A stretch of DNA of 64,000 nucleotides, from assembly GCF_900176395.1 (NCBI RefSeq), contig NZ_FWXL01000003.1, forward strand, positions 372,001 to 436,000. Reading direction: 5' to 3'. Made by a program: the position numbers and the translations under genes. How positions within the stretch are numbered: position 1 is the first letter of the stretch; each line of letters begins with the position of its first letter. The DNA is from Novosphingobium sp. B1 (GTDB lineage Bacteria; Pseudomonadota; Alphaproteobacteria; Sphingomonadales; Sphingomonadaceae). The notes under the pieces were generated by a model. It was not told the DNA's origin and searched no databases. It saw only the letters and a program-made list of their open reading frames with translations. This document shows positions 1-8,944 of the stretch, in pieces.

Positions 1-468
1 GTCTGGGGAGATACAGTCGATTGGGAAGCACTTGCCAATCGTGCGGCCGAGGCAACGGCAGCCACTGCTACCGAACTGGCCCACGAGAACCTGCTGGTCA
101 GCCTCGTCATGGCCGATGACGACGAGGTGCACGCGCTCAACAAGCAGTGGCGCGCCAAGGACAGACCGACCAACGTCCTGTCCTTCCCGATGCTCAGCCG
201 CGAGGAAGTGCTGCACGCTGCACGGGATAGCGATGCGCCGGGCATGCTGGGCGACCTGATCCTGGCACACGGCGTCTGCACCCGTGAAGCCGCTGAAAAG
301 GGCGTCTCGGTCGAGGTCCATGCAACTCACCTCATCGTGCACGGCCTGCTCCATCTTGCAGGGCACGATCACGAACTGGGTGAGGCGCAGGCCGAGGAAA
401 TGGAGGATCTGGAGCGGAAGGCGCTTGCGCTGATGGGCATCGCCGACCCATATGCGGTCGAAGACTGA
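1..468 (+). CDS. ybeY: Endoribonuclease YbeY (16S rRNA maturation factor), 5' truncated
   Basis: The reading frame is open from the first base of the window, so the start codon lies upstream; 155 residues are visible. YbeY is a zinc-dependent endoribonuclease acting in 16S rRNA 3' maturation and ribosome quality control in the cytoplasm. The signature is the C-terminal HGLLHLAGHDHE segment, whose three histidines form the metal site, plus the upstream RPTNVLSFP stretch typical of the family. An ATG at 109 would delete conserved N-terminal sequence, so it is an internal methionine. A CorC-like gene follows 21 bases downstream, the usual phoH-ybeY-corC order of alphaproteobacteria; phoH should lie just left of the window. 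Confidence 0.95.
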   Translation, partial: VWGDTVDWEALANRAAEATAATATELAHENLLVSLVMADDDEVHALNKQWRAKDRPTNVLSFPMLSREEVLHAARDSDAPGMLGDLILAHGVCTREAAEKGVSVEVHATHLIVHGLLHLAGHDHELGEAQAEEMEDLERKALALMGIADPYAVED

Positions 469-489
469 CCACGTAAGGGGATTTGACCA

Positions 490-1425
490 GTGCCCGAGGG
501 CAATGATTCCGCCGGCGACAGCCGATCGGGAGACGGAGACAGTAGCAGTCGCACGCTCTGGCGCGCGATCCGAGCCTTTTTCAAAGGCCCTGACCACGAC
601 CAGTCGCTTCGTGCCCAGATCGAGGAAGCGATCGACGAGCACGAGGGCGAACCGCATCATCATGGCAATGACAACGGCGATCTTGTGCCGCTGGAACGCC
701 AGATGCTGCGCAACCTCCTCCATTTCAGCGAGCATGACGCTGACGACGTAGCCATTCCGCGCGGCGAGATCATCGCCGTGCGCGCCTCCGCCACGTTCGA
801 GGAAATGGTCGCGGCCTTTGCCGAGCATGGCCACAGCCGCATGCCGGTCTATGGCGAATCGCTCGACGAGATTGTCGGCATGATCCACGTGAAGGACGTC
901 TTCGCGATCATCGCGGGCATGATGCTGTCCAACAAGCAGCCGCCCAGGGACTGGACTTCGCTGATGCGCCAGCCGCTGTTCGTGCCACAGGCAAGGGGCG
1001 CGCTTGACGTATTGGCCGACATGCGCACCCGCCGTACCCACCTGGCTGTGGTTATCGACGAATATTCCGGCACTGATGGCATCATCACCATCGAAGATCT
1101 GGTCGAGGAGATCATTGGCGAGATCGAGGACGAACACGACGATGCACCGCAGGAACTGCTTCGTCGCATTGATCCCGAAACCTGGGACGCGGACGCACGG
1201 GCAGAACTTGATGACGTTGCCGAAACGGTCGATCCCAGACTTGCAGAAGTGGAGGAAGACGTGGATACGCTCGGCGGCCTTGCCGTGGTATTGGCAGGCG
1301 AAGTACCGCCGGTCGGCCGCGTGCTCGAGCATGCCAGCGGCTGGCGGCTTGAGGTCACAGCTGGTGACGAGCGCCGCCTGACACGCCTGCGGCTCCACGC
1401 GCCGCGGGCAAACGAAGACGAATAG
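490..1425 (+). CDS. corC: CorC/HlyC-family CBS-domain protein
   Basis: 311 residues from a GTG start. After a hydrophilic, acidic and His-rich N-terminus (about 1-85) come a CBS pair (about 90-215, with MPVYGESLDEIVGMIHVKD in the first and VVIDEYSGTDGIITIEDLVE in the second) and a C-terminal transporter-associated domain (about 235-305). There is no membrane DUF21 domain, so this is the short soluble CorC type, linked by family knowledge to magnesium/cobalt efflux and membrane stress. It is cotranscribed with ybeY. The lnt gene that often follows is absent; a LysR gene starts 9 bases downstream instead. Confidence 0.9.
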   Translation: MPEGNDSAGDSRSGDGDSSSRTLWRAIRAFFKGPDHDQSLRAQIEEAIDEHEGEPHHHGNDNGDLVPLERQMLRNLLHFSEHDADDVAIPRGEIIAVRASATFEEMVAAFAEHGHSRMPVYGESLDEIVGMIHVKDVFAIIAGMMLSNKQPPRDWTSLMRQPLFVPQARGALDVLADMRTRRTHLAVVIDEYSGTDGIITIEDLVEEIIGEIEDEHDDAPQELLRRIDPETWDADARAELDDVAETVDPRLAEVEEDVDTLGGLAVVLAGEVPPVGRVLEHASGWRLEVTAGDERRLTRLRLHAPRANEDE

Positions 1426-1434
1426 GACAAGACG

Positions 1435-2316
1435 ATGATCCGCCGCCTGCCTCCCCTGCGTTCGCTTGAGGCGTTCATACGCGTCGTGCGAGCAGGCTCG
1501 GCCAAGACAGCCGCGGCAGAACTCGCACTAAGCCCCTCGGCACTGTCGCGGCGACTGGGGGCGCTTGAGGATTTCGTCGGCAAGCCGATGTTCGAGCGCA
1601 AGCATCAGGCGCTCAAGCTTACCGAGGAAGGCCAGCAGCTCTACGATGCGGTTGCACCGTTGATCGACGAGATGGCTGACCGCGTGGATCGCCTGATCGA
1701 CACCGGCAAGGTCATGCGGCTTCGCCTCGGCGTGCTGCCGCTGTTCGGCAGCCAGCGCTTGTTCCCGCGCCTTGGCGAGTTGCGCAAGCTGCATCCGCAG
1801 TTGCACATCGACATCGATTCGGGCCACGCCGCCGAAACCAAGCTGGGCGACACCATCGATGCGGCCATCGTCCTGTCTGAAGGGCCCGATGCCTCGCTGC
1901 ATTCGGTCCGCCTCGATCACAACCGCGTCCATGCGATCACCTCGCGCGAGCTTGCCGCCGATCTTGGCGAGCGGCCCGACGTGGCCAAGCTTTCAAAGCA
2001 GACATTCCTCGTCCACAACGATCTTCCAGCCAGTTTCGAGGCATGGAAGCGAGCGTTGCATCTTGAGAAGCTTGAACCTGCCGCCATCGACCATTTCGAT
2101 TCCGGCCAGTTGATACTCGAAGCCGCGGCACAGGGCCTTGGCATCGCGATCATGCACGATGACCACTACCACCGCAGCCACGATTCGCGGCTGGCCCGGC
2201 TATACGATATCGACGTCGACAGCCCCTATTCCTACTGGTTCGTCTGTCGCCCACGCGCGCTGCAATCGCGCCCGGTGCGCCTGTTCCACGACTGGATGTT
2301 GAAGGCTGGGCTTTGA
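1435..2316 (+). CDS. LysR-family transcriptional regulator (GcvA-like)
   Basis: 293 residues. The N-terminal winged helix-turn-helix (about 6-65) has the LysR pattern: LPPLRSLEAFIRVVRAGS, then AAAELALSPSALSRRLGALE and the FERKHQALKLTEEGQ wing. A periplasmic-binding-like effector domain follows (about 95-290). The PPLRSLEAF opening and overall layout resemble the GcvA/AmpR subgroup. It follows corC by 9 bases and its TGA overlaps the ATG of the next small gene (TGATG), so the two are translationally coupled. Target and effector cannot be read from the sequence. Confidence 0.9.
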   Translation: MIRRLPPLRSLEAFIRVVRAGSAKTAAAELALSPSALSRRLGALEDFVGKPMFERKHQALKLTEEGQQLYDAVAPLIDEMADRVDRLIDTGKVMRLRLGVLPLFGSQRLFPRLGELRKLHPQLHIDIDSGHAAETKLGDTIDAAIVLSEGPDASLHSVRLDHNRVHAITSRELAADLGERPDVAKLSKQTFLVHNDLPASFEAWKRALHLEKLEPAAIDHFDSGQLILEAAAQGLGIAIMHDDHYHRSHDSRLARLYDIDVDSPYSYWFVCRPRALQSRPVRLFHDWMLKAGL

Positions 2317-2714
2317 TGGCGCGCCGCCGCCGCGCCGTTGCGGTGAAAATCCATTGCCCGGTTACCGCGGAAACGTTGGCCGCGATGATCGCGGGCGATA
2401 GCGGCGCGCTCGAACGCGATATTACCGCTGCGGCCATCCTCGCCGTCATCCGTGCCGACAATCCGCTTGGTGACTTTTCCCTCTACAAGGGCGTCTGCGA
2501 AGTGGCGCTCGGCTGGGAAAGCTTCCAGCCGGGCGCCGAGGCAAGGCCGACGCTCGGAAGTGCCGACATGCGCACCCTTTCGCCCACGATCATCCTTACC
2601 ACTTATGCGCAGGCAGATGCAGAGATCGAGCCTGCACTGGCGGCCCTGATGGCGGCACACCCGTGGGAAGTGCCGGTGATCGAGATAACGGAAGTCGACC
2701 TGCTGATCAGGTAA
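2316..2714 (+). CDS. Hypothetical protein with a CutA/NIF3-like C-terminal motif
   Basis: 132 residues from the ATG overlapping the LysR stop codon; an in-frame TTG one codon earlier is less likely. No family was recognised with certainty. The C-terminal AAHPWEVPVIEI resembles the HPYE.P signature shared by CutA-type and NIF3 C-terminal ferredoxin-like domains, but the N-terminal half matches nothing known to me. There is no signal peptide or membrane segment. The 3' end overlaps the convergent gene at 2707-3147 by 8 bases. Coupling to the LysR gene suggests a shared, unknown job. Confidence 0.7.
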   Translation: MARRRRAVAVKIHCPVTAETLAAMIAGDSGALERDITAAAILAVIRADNPLGDFSLYKGVCEVALGWESFQPGAEARPTLGSADMRTLSPTIILTTYAQADAEIEPALAALMAAHPWEVPVIEITEVDLLIR

Positions 2715-3147
2715 ATGCCTTCAGCCCGCGCTGCTGCAGAAAGATCGTGAAAGATCCGCTGGCGATGACCTGCATCCCCGAGCGGCGCATTCCCCTGCCA
2801 AGATAAGCCTCGGTACGAACGGTGCGGCACCCGGGCCTTCGCACCCTGATCGCTGTTCGCACATACTCCGAACGATGCCGAGCGCGCGGGTCGTACCGCT
2901 CGTAGGCATCCATCAAACGGAGTTCACGCTGCGAGAAGCGTGGCCCAGCGCGGTGCAGAGTGCCGAAGACCTGCCCTCGCCCGCGCAAGAGCAACGGATA
3001 CCATCCCCGAGGATCGCGCACCGCCAGCAACTTACCCGCCGCCACGCCTCGCTCGCCCCGCGACAGCAGTGGCAGGATGCGCCGCGTCAACGCGTTGTCG
3101 TGGTCTTCCATCAGCGTGCCGTAGAAGAAGAACCACCGGGGCTTCAT
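2707..3147 (-). CDS. Gamma-glutamylcyclotransferase-like (GGCT/AIG2 fold) protein
   Basis: 146 residues. The N-terminal WFFFYGTLM is the YGTL substrate-loop motif of the GGCT/AIG2 superfamily, and VFGTLHRAG followed by an acidic LMDAYERYDP helix fits that fold; the glutamate in YERYD is the candidate catalytic acid. Members cleave gamma-glutamyl compounds (for example gamma-glutamyl amino acids or glutathione) by cyclotransfer; the substrate here is unknown. It is encoded 8 bases downstream of the hisN-like gene on the same strand, so the two probably share a transcript. Confidence 0.8.
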   Translation of the reverse strand: MKPRWFFFYGTLMEDHDNALTRRILPLLSRGERGVAAGKLLAVRDPRGWYPLLLRGRGQVFGTLHRAGPRFSQRELRLMDAYERYDPRARHRSEYVRTAIRVRRPGCRTVRTEAYLGRGMRRSGMQVIASGSFTIFLQQRGLKAFT

Positions 3148-3155
3148 GGATGCCG

Positions 3156-3935
3156 TCAGTGGCCGCAGGCAAGCGCTTCGACAACGTCCTCAAGCCGGGC
3201 GGGATCGCCGAGCGCGATCACATGCCCATCGGACCCTGCGTGCAGCGGATCGCCATTCCAGTCCGCCATGGTGCCGCCCGCCCCTTCAACGATCGGCACC
3301 AGGGCAGCCCAGTCGTGCAGCTTCAGCCCCGCTTCGCACACGACATCGAGTTGCCCGGTCGCAAGCATCGCATAGTTGTAGCAATCGCCGCCCATGACCA
3401 TGCGCTTGTGATCGGTCTTGGCCGCAAGGCCCATGAAATGACCGCCATCGTGGTCGTCGAAGTAATGCGGGCCAGTGGTCGCCAGTGTCGCTTCGGACAG
3501 TTCCCGGCAGATCCGGGTACGCACCGGCTTGCCGTTCAGTGTTGTCGGCTTGCCCATCGCGCCGACCCAACGCTCACCGGTGATCGGCTGATCCAGGATA
3601 CCCAGGACCGGAAACCCCTCGACCACAAGGGCGATCAATGTCCCAAAGATCGGGCGGCCGGCCAGAAACCCTGCGGTTCCGTCAATCGGATCAAGCACCC
3701 AACTTCGTCCTGAGGAGCCGACGGTCGACCCGAACTCCTCGCCGATCACGGTATCGCGCGGCACTTCTGCGGTGAGGATGCGACGCATCGCCTCTTCCGC
3801 TGCCCGGTCGGCAAGTGTCACCGGCGTTGCATCGCGCTTGCGCTCGGCCGTGACCGTGCGGAAATGCGGGCGTATCTCTGCTGCAGCGGCGTCAGCCAGG
3901 CGCATGGCGAGTGCGATATCGTTTTCGAGCTTCAT
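3156..3935 (-). CDS. hisN: Inositol-monophosphatase-family phosphatase, probable histidinol-phosphatase
   Basis: 259 residues from the ATG at 3935 (MKLENDIALAMRLADAAA); an in-frame ATG ten codons upstream is possible. This is a Li-sensitive, Mg-dependent phosphatase fold: the first metal-site glutamates are in VIGEEFG, the WVLDPIDGT motif carries the two catalytic aspartates, and the second aspartate site is in LKLHDWAALVPIVEGAGG. The WVLDPIDGTAGFLAGRP form and the C-terminal LHDWAAL are typical of the HisN class that dephosphorylates histidinol phosphate in histidine biosynthesis. A general inositol or adenosine bisphosphatase role is the alternative. It starts an operon with the GGCT-like gene. 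Confidence 0.85.
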   Translation of the reverse strand: MKLENDIALAMRLADAAAAEIRPHFRTVTAERKRDATPVTLADRAAEEAMRRILTAEVPRDTVIGEEFGSTVGSSGRSWVLDPIDGTAGFLAGRPIFGTLIALVVEGFPVLGILDQPITGERWVGAMGKPTTLNGKPVRTRICRELSEATLATTGPHYFDDHDGGHFMGLAAKTDHKRMVMGGDCYNYAMLATGQLDVVCEAGLKLHDWAALVPIVEGAGGTMADWNGDPLHAGSDGHVIALGDPARLEDVVEALACGH

Positions 3936-4101
3936 GGCAGGGGCTCTGCCTGCCGGATAAGGCAAAGGTCAAGCGCTCCCTGACAATTCGGGGTTGGACA
4001 AAAAGCCCTTGGCAATCTTAAGGCAGATGGTGACGGACAGCACGCAACGTTTGGTTCAGGGGCACTAACCTTGCGCGCATGAAATGTCCGAGGGGCACCC
4101 A

Positions 4102-5043
4102 ATGAGTCGCAACACCAAGCCAGGGGTCGACAAGGCAATCGTTTCGCCCAACGCAACGCGCGATGGGCAACCGATCTCCTACAGTCGCGCACCTGCTGCC
4201 GACCTGGAACGGTGGGTGGGCCGTTTCTATGTGACAATTGTCGGCGCGCCGCCCGAACACCGCCTCGATTGCGGGCTTCTCAGCGATTTTGCCTGCATTC
4301 GCGTGCAGTTGCGAGGCAAGTGGGAAGCCGCGACCGCCGATGGCGTGGAGGTATCGGAGCGTGCCGCCATGATGTTCGGCCCGCACTCGCGCCGCATGCC
4401 GATCAGCGTCACCGGCAGTTTCGTCAGCGTAGGCGTGTTCCTTCGCCCCGGCGTATGCCACGCCCTGCGCGGACCTGACATCGGCGACCTTGTCGATCGT
4501 CTCGCTACATTCGGCAGCCTCGGGCTGCCCGAGCAGCGCTGGATCGACCTGTTTCATGCCGACGATTCGCCCGAAGACTGGGTGAAGGCGATGGAGCATG
4601 AAATGCGCTCGCTGATCGCGGAACGTGCGGTGCGCGAACCCGATCCGATCTCGGCACGCTTCGAAGCTGCCGCCTTCAATGACCCGACGGCAAGCATAGC
4701 CCGGCTTGCCGAAGAATTCGGTGTCGAGCAGCGCAGGCTTGAGCGCATCGTACGCCGCGATTTCGGGATGCCGCCCAAGCAGGTTCTGCGCCGTGCTCGC
4801 GCGCTGGACATGGCGAGCCACCTGCGCGGTGTCGCCGACCATGCCGAAGCCGAAGCGATTGCCTTGCGCTATTATGATCAAAGCCATCTGATCCGCGAAT
4901 TCACCGCCCTGTTCGGCATGAGCCCACGCCAGTTCGTCGATCGGCCGCAACCACTGATGACGCTGGGGCTCGAAACCCGGCAGACGCGGCGGCTGGAAAC
5001 GATCCGCCGCCTCGAACCCGGCGAAGTGAAGCCGTGGGAGTGA
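4102..5043 (+). CDS. AraC-family transcriptional regulator
   Basis: 313 residues from the ATG at 4102, chosen because GAGGGG sits 8 bases upstream; an in-frame ATG at 4084 lacks such a site. The N-terminal half (about 1-190) is a ligand-binding region of unknown type. The last 110 residues carry the two AraC helix-turn-helices: SIARLAEEFGVEQRRLERIV and, near the end, YDQSHLIREFTALFGMSPRQF, a canonical second-helix signature. It stands alone between the hisN-type operon (divergent) and a small unknown gene. No target can be assigned. Confidence 0.88.
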   Translation: MSRNTKPGVDKAIVSPNATRDGQPISYSRAPAADLERWVGRFYVTIVGAPPEHRLDCGLLSDFACIRVQLRGKWEAATADGVEVSERAAMMFGPHSRRMPISVTGSFVSVGVFLRPGVCHALRGPDIGDLVDRLATFGSLGLPEQRWIDLFHADDSPEDWVKAMEHEMRSLIAERAVREPDPISARFEAAAFNDPTASIARLAEEFGVEQRRLERIVRRDFGMPPKQVLRRARALDMASHLRGVADHAEAEAIALRYYDQSHLIREFTALFGMSPRQFVDRPQPLMTLGLETRQTRRLETIRRLEPGEVKPWE

Positions 5044-5083
5044 GCACGGTTGCGCGAAACTGCTGTCCAGCCTAGGCCAAGCC

Positions 5084-5425
5084 ATGGCCAGGGCTGATCG
5101 TCTCGAACGTCTCGACAAGCGCCGCTCCGAAATGGAAGCGGATTATCTCGCTGCGCTGATCGAAGCGCTGGAAGTTACGGCTTCGGGCAAGTGGGGCCTT
5201 TTTGACCATAATGCCGACAAGATCATGCGCGCGGCAAATGCCCCGATCATCGAAAGCCTGAGCGAACTGGCCGACGAGATAGCCGAGGCCCGCGAAGCGC
5301 TGTTCATGGAGCCATTCACGCTCCATGACGAATTCATGGCTGCGCGCGGGAAGCCGCCAGCCAACGCCGTGGGCGAGCCCAAGCAGGCGAGGGCATGGCT
5401 GGAACGGCTAAGACGTCAAACCTAG
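5084..5425 (+). CDS. Hypothetical cytoplasmic protein
   Basis: 113 residues, charged and helical throughout, without signal peptide or membrane segment. It has a central hydrophobic patch ([21 protein letters not shown]) and a basic C-terminus ending [12 protein letters not shown] recognise no family. It lies 40 bases after the AraC gene on the same strand, and its stop codon overlaps the convergent prs stop (shared CTAG at 5422-5425). High-GC third positions in the frame and the lack of a better overlapping frame support it as real. Confidence 0.65.
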   Translation: MARADRLERLDKRRSEMEADYLAALIEALEVTASGKWGLFDHNADKIMRAANAPIIESLSELADEIAEAREALFMEPFTLHDEFMAARGKPPANAVGEPKQARAWLERLRRQT

Positions 5426-6357
5426 TCGAACAGGCTGCTGACCGAGCTTTCGTCAGCGATACGGCGCACGGCCTCACCGATCAGCGGGGCAATCGTCAGC
5501 ACGCGGATGCGGTCCGAAGCCGCAGTTGCCTCGGTCGGCATGATCGTATCGGTGATCACCAGTTCCTTGAGCGCCGAATTGCTGACGCGCGCCACGGCTC
5601 CGCCTGAAAGCACGCCGTGCGTGATGTAGGCCGAGACGCCCGCAGCGCCCGCGTCCATCAGTGCCTGCGCCGCGTTGCACAAGGTGCCACCCGAATCGAT
5701 GATGTCATCGATCAGGATGCACATGCGGCCCTTCACGTCGCCGATGATGTTCATCACCTCGGACTGACCCGGGCGATCACGGCGTTTGTCGACGATGGCA
5801 AGCGGCGCGTTGTTCAGGCGCTTGGCCAGCGAGCGGGCGCGAACCACGCCGCCCACGTCGGGCGAGACAACCATCAGCTCCTGCGTGCCATAGCGGGTCT
5901 GGATATCGGCGGCCATGACCGGCGCGGCAAAGAGGTTGTCGGTCGGGATGTCGAAGAAGCCCTGGATCTGCCCGGCGTGAAGATCGACGGCCAGCACGCG
6001 GTCGGCGCCGGCTTCGGTGATCAGGTTGGCCACCAGCTTGGCTGAAATCGGTGTGCGCGGGCCGGGCTTGCGGTCCTGGCGGGCATAGCCGAAATACGGA
6101 ACAACAGCCGTTATGCGCTTTGCCGAGGCGCGGCGCAGGGCATCGATGCAGATCAGCAGTTCCATCAGGTTGTCGTTCGCCGGGTAGGCGGTCGACTGGA
6201 CCACGAAGACATCTTCGCCGCGAACGTTCTCGTGGATTTCCACGAAAACTTCCTCATCGGCAAAGCGTCGCACGCTGGCGTCGGTCAGCGGCACTTCCAG
6301 ATAGGCCGAAACGGCGCGGGCGAGCGGCAGATTTGAGTTGCCGGCCATGATCTTCAT
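5422..6357 (-). CDS. prs: Ribose-phosphate pyrophosphokinase
   Basis: 311 residues from the ATG at 6357 ([13 protein letters not shown]), the usual length; an upstream in-frame ATG would add an unconserved 21-residue tail. The enzyme makes PRPP from ribose 5-phosphate and ATP for purine, pyrimidine, histidine, tryptophan and NAD synthesis. Diagnostic sites: [20 protein letters not shown] with the ATP-binding loop, [10 protein letters not shown], the [13 protein letters not shown] metal site, [12 protein letters not shown], and the PRPP loop [12 protein letters not shown]. Convergent with the small gene 5084-5425 and divergent from nadE, 103 bases apart. Confidence 0.97.
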   Translation of the reverse strand: MKIMAGNSNLPLARAVSAYLEVPLTDASVRRFADEEVFVEIHENVRGEDVFVVQSTAYPANDNLMELLICIDALRRASAKRITAVVPYFGYARQDRKPGPRTPISAKLVANLITEAGADRVLAVDLHAGQIQGFFDIPTDNLFAAPVMAADIQTRYGTQELMVVSPDVGGVVRARSLAKRLNNAPLAIVDKRRDRPGQSEVMNIIGDVKGRMCILIDDIIDSGGTLCNAAQALMDAGAAGVSAYITHGVLSGGAVARVSNSALKELVITDTIMPTEATAASDRIRVLTIAPLIGEAVRRIADESSVSSLFD

Positions 6358-6460
6358 GCGTGCGATTCCCTCGGATTCGATCCCCGCCAGCGCCCTTACC
6401 CCAAGATGACAGCTTTGCAACTCTTGCAGGGTGCGCGCATTGCCGCCTAGTGGTTACATC

Positions 6461-8131
6461 ATGGCAGACCAACTCCGCATCGTCCTCGCCCAATTGAACC
6501 AGTCGGTCGGCGATCTCGCCGCCAATGTCGCGGCAATGCTCGCAGTGCGGGACCGGTCCGGCGACGCGGATCTCATCGTCTACCCAGAACTCATGCTGAT
6601 CGGTTATCCGCCGGAAGACCTGATCATGAAGCCGGCGCTGATCGAGCGCGCCGCAACCGAACTGGAAAACCTGGCCAAGGTGACTGCCGATGGCGGCCCC
6701 GCCATGCTGGTCGGCTCGGTATTCGTGCGCGATGGCGATCTGCACAACGGCGTTGCCCTGCTCGAGGGTGGCCGCATCGCTGCCACGCGCTTCAAGTACG
6801 AATTGCCCAACTACGGCACGTTCGACGAAAAGCGCTATTTCATGCCCGGCCCCCTGCCCGAGCCGGTGCTGTTCCGTGGCGCAATGCTCGGCCTGCCGAT
6901 CTGCGAGGATATCTGGCATCCCGACGTATGCCGCCACCTTGCCGAGCTAGGCGCGGAAATCTTCATCTGCATCAACGGCAGCCCCTACGAGATCGACAAG
7001 GACGTGCTGCGGATCGATGGCGTGGCCAAGCGCCGCGCGATCGACACGGGCATTCCGCTGGCATACCTCAACCGCGTTGGCGGGCAGGACGAGATCGTGT
7101 TCGATGGGGCCAGCTTCGTCGTCGGACCGGAGGGCGCTCTGTGGGTGCAGATGCCGGACTGGGAAGAATCGGTCGTCACCACGGTTTGGACGCAGACCGC
7201 CGTCGGCTCCGGCTCGCGGTGGCGCTGTGAACCGGGCACGGACAACGAACTCGCAGAGCATCCCGAGGACATCTACTGCGCAATGGTCATGGCCCTGCGT
7301 GACTACGTGAACAAGAACCGCTTTCCCGGCGTCGTCCTGGGCCTGTCAGGCGGCATAGATTCCGCGATCTGCGCAGCCATCGCCGTGGACGCTCTTGGTG
7401 CCGATCGCGTGTGGTGCGTCATGATGCCAAGCCGCTATACCTCGCAGGAAAGCCTCGAGGATGCAGAGGGCTGCGCCAACATGTTGGGGGTGCGCCTCGA
7501 TACCGTCCCGATCTCACCGGCGGTTGATGCGTTCGACAGCATGCTTGCGCCGGTGTTTGCCGGGAAGCAGCCCGACCTGACCGAAGAGAACATCCAGTCG
7601 CGCATCCGTGGCGTCACGCTGATGGCCCTGTCGAACAAGTTCGGACCGATGCTGGTGACAACCGGCAACAAGAGCGAAATGAGCGTAGGTTACGCTACGA
7701 TCTACGGCGACATGAACGGCGGTTACAATCCGCTCAAGGACGCTTACAAGACCACCGTCTTTGCCGTTTCGGAATGGCGCAACGCCCATCGTCCCAAGAT
7801 TGGTCTTGGTCCTGATGGCCCGGTGATGCCGCAGCGGATCATCACCAAGCCGCCGAGTGCGGAATTGCGCCCAGACCAGAAGGACTCGGATTCGCTCCCG
7901 CCCTACGAAGTGCTCGATGCCATCCTGCAGGGCCTTGTCGAGAACGAGAAGAGCGTCGACCAGCTTGTGGCCGAAGGTCATGATCGCGCCACGGCAAGCC
8001 GGATCGAACGCCTGCTGAACATCGCCGAATACAAGCGGCGGCAAGCGCCTCCCGGGGTCAAGCTGGGCGCGCGCAATTATGGCCGTGATCGGCGTTATCC
8101 GATTACCCACGGTTTCAGAACCGGAACCTGA
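6461..8131 (+). CDS. nadE: Glutamine-dependent NAD+ synthetase
   Basis: 556 residues from the ATG at 6461 (MADQLRIVLAQLN). Two-domain enzyme: an N-terminal nitrilase-type glutaminase (about 1-250; catalytic Glu in YPELMLIGY, Cys in LPICEDIWHP) supplies ammonia to a C-terminal synthetase (about 290-556; P-loop VLGLSGGIDSAICAAI, then TTGNKSEMSVGYATIYGD). It amidates deamido-NAD in the last step of NAD synthesis. It diverges from prs, whose product PRPP also feeds this pathway. A perfect hairpin follows the stop codon. Confidence 0.97.
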   Translation: MADQLRIVLAQLNQSVGDLAANVAAMLAVRDRSGDADLIVYPELMLIGYPPEDLIMKPALIERAATELENLAKVTADGGPAMLVGSVFVRDGDLHNGVALLEGGRIAATRFKYELPNYGTFDEKRYFMPGPLPEPVLFRGAMLGLPICEDIWHPDVCRHLAELGAEIFICINGSPYEIDKDVLRIDGVAKRRAIDTGIPLAYLNRVGGQDEIVFDGASFVVGPEGALWVQMPDWEESVVTTVWTQTAVGSGSRWRCEPGTDNELAEHPEDIYCAMVMALRDYVNKNRFPGVVLGLSGGIDSAICAAIAVDALGADRVWCVMMPSRYTSQESLEDAEGCANMLGVRLDTVPISPAVDAFDSMLAPVFAGKQPDLTEENIQSRIRGVTLMALSNKFGPMLVTTGNKSEMSVGYATIYGDMNGGYNPLKDAYKTTVFAVSEWRNAHRPKIGLGPDGPVMPQRIITKPPSAELRPDQKDSDSLPPYEVLDAILQGLVENEKSVDQLVAEGHDRATASRIERLLNIAEYKRRQAPPGVKLGARNYGRDRRYPITHGFRTGT

Positions 8132-8146
8132 AAATCCTCCTCCCGT

Positions 8147-8167
8147 AGTTGCCTGCATCAGGCAACT
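8147..8167 (+). terminator. Perfect hairpin after nadE
   Basis: AGTTGCCT-GCATC-AGGCAACT, an 8-bp perfect stem with a 5-base loop, begins 15 bases after the nadE stop. No T-run follows, so it is either a weak terminator or a 3' mRNA-stabilising hairpin. Confidence 0.4.
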
Positions 8168-8185
8168 GTCTGGGAAAGGTCATGA

Positions 8186-8383
8186 ATGCGCACGAGCTCC
8201 CGCCTCAAGGGTAGCGGCTATCTGCTGTCGAGCGTCAGCGTAGCCCTGCTCGGCATCCCTGCGCTGAAATCAGCGCGACACGAACCGATCATGCTCATTG
8301 TCCTGATCGCGGGGATGGCGCTGTCCATCGTCGGCATGGCATTGCGCTGGCGATCTCATCGCGTCGAGGCCACTGAGGAATAG
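8186..8383 (+). CDS. Small membrane protein, unknown
   Basis: 65 residues with two likely membrane segments (about 10-27, GYLLSSVSVALLGIPAL, and 34-52, PIMLIVLIAGMALSIVGMAL) and a basic/acidic C-terminal tail (RWRSHRVEATEE). No family recognised. An overlapping ATG at 8182 is in another frame. It ends 3 bases before the first Fur-like site of the next gene, so it is a separate transcription unit. Confidence 0.55.
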   Translation: MRTSSRLKGSGYLLSSVSVALLGIPALKSARHEPIMLIVLIAGMALSIVGMALRWRSHRVEATEE

Positions 8384-8386
8384 TTA

Positions 8387-8445
8387 TTGCGAGCGATTCG
8401 CATTGACCCGCAGAGCGAGTATGCTAAATTGCGAATCATTCGCAA
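8387..8445 (+). promoter_or_regulatory. Tandem Fur-type operators overlapping a sigma70-like promoter
   Basis: A perfect 17-base palindrome TTGCGAATCATTCGCAA occupies 8429-8445. A degenerate copy, TTGCGAGCGATTCGCAT, occupies 8387-8403. Their centres are 42 bases apart, about four helical turns. Between them lies a promoter-like pair, TTGACC (8403-8408), 16 bases, TAAATT (8425-8430). One site would therefore cover the -35 edge and the other the -10/start region, the expected layout for repression by iron-bound Fur. Assignment to Fur is by resemblance to proteobacterial Fur boxes known to me; Irr or Mur are alternatives. Confidence 0.7.
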
Positions 8446-8458
8446 GAAAGGATGTCCA

Positions 8459-8887
8459 GTGCCAGCAGGCGACAGCTCCACCCGCTTCTCACACCTGATC
8501 GAGAGCATGGCCCGACCAAACGATGTGCGCGGCCTTTCGCTCAAAGGCCTTCACATCACCATGGCCATGCGGATCTGTGCGGTGTTCGAAGCTGCCGGAC
8601 GCGATCCGGTGCCGGATCTTGCACAGCGCTATCGCAGCATCGAAGCAGCCTGCGCCGTTCACGGCCTGGTCCGGACCATCAAGCAGGTCTGGCCGGAACC
8701 GTTCATGGTCAATCGCCCGTGCTGCCTTGCCATGACGCCAGATGAAAGCACGCTGGCAGCCCTTTCGCGTGCCGCCTTCAACGGCAAGCGCGAAGACTTC
8801 TCGGCTGAGGTTGCCGGCTTTGTCCGGGCCGATCGCCACGAAGCGCTTTACAACGCCACGATCCACGCCGTGGCGCTGCTCCCCTGA
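8459..8887 (+). CDS. Putative iron-regulated protein of unknown function
   Basis: 142 residues from the GTG at 8459, which has AAGAAAGGA upstream; the frame is open further upstream only through the Fur-like operators, so that part is not coding. Soluble, no signal peptide. A CC pair lies in NRPCCLAMTPDE at about residue 86, followed by a helical C-terminus. This CC-x-MT-x-DE stretch faintly recalls small sphingomonad DUF6628-type proteins, but I am not sure of the family. Control by two Fur-type sites suggests a role when iron is scarce. It ends 57 bases before gltX. Confidence 0.7.
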   Translation: MPAGDSSTRFSHLIESMARPNDVRGLSLKGLHITMAMRICAVFEAAGRDPVPDLAQRYRSIEAACAVHGLVRTIKQVWPEPFMVNRPCCLAMTPDESTLAALSRAAFNGKREDFSAEVAGFVRADRHEALYNATIHAVALLP

Positions 8888-8944
8888 CCATCGCCCCAAA
8901 GCGCTCCCTTCCCCTTGCAACGATGCCGCGCTAGGGCGGCGGGC

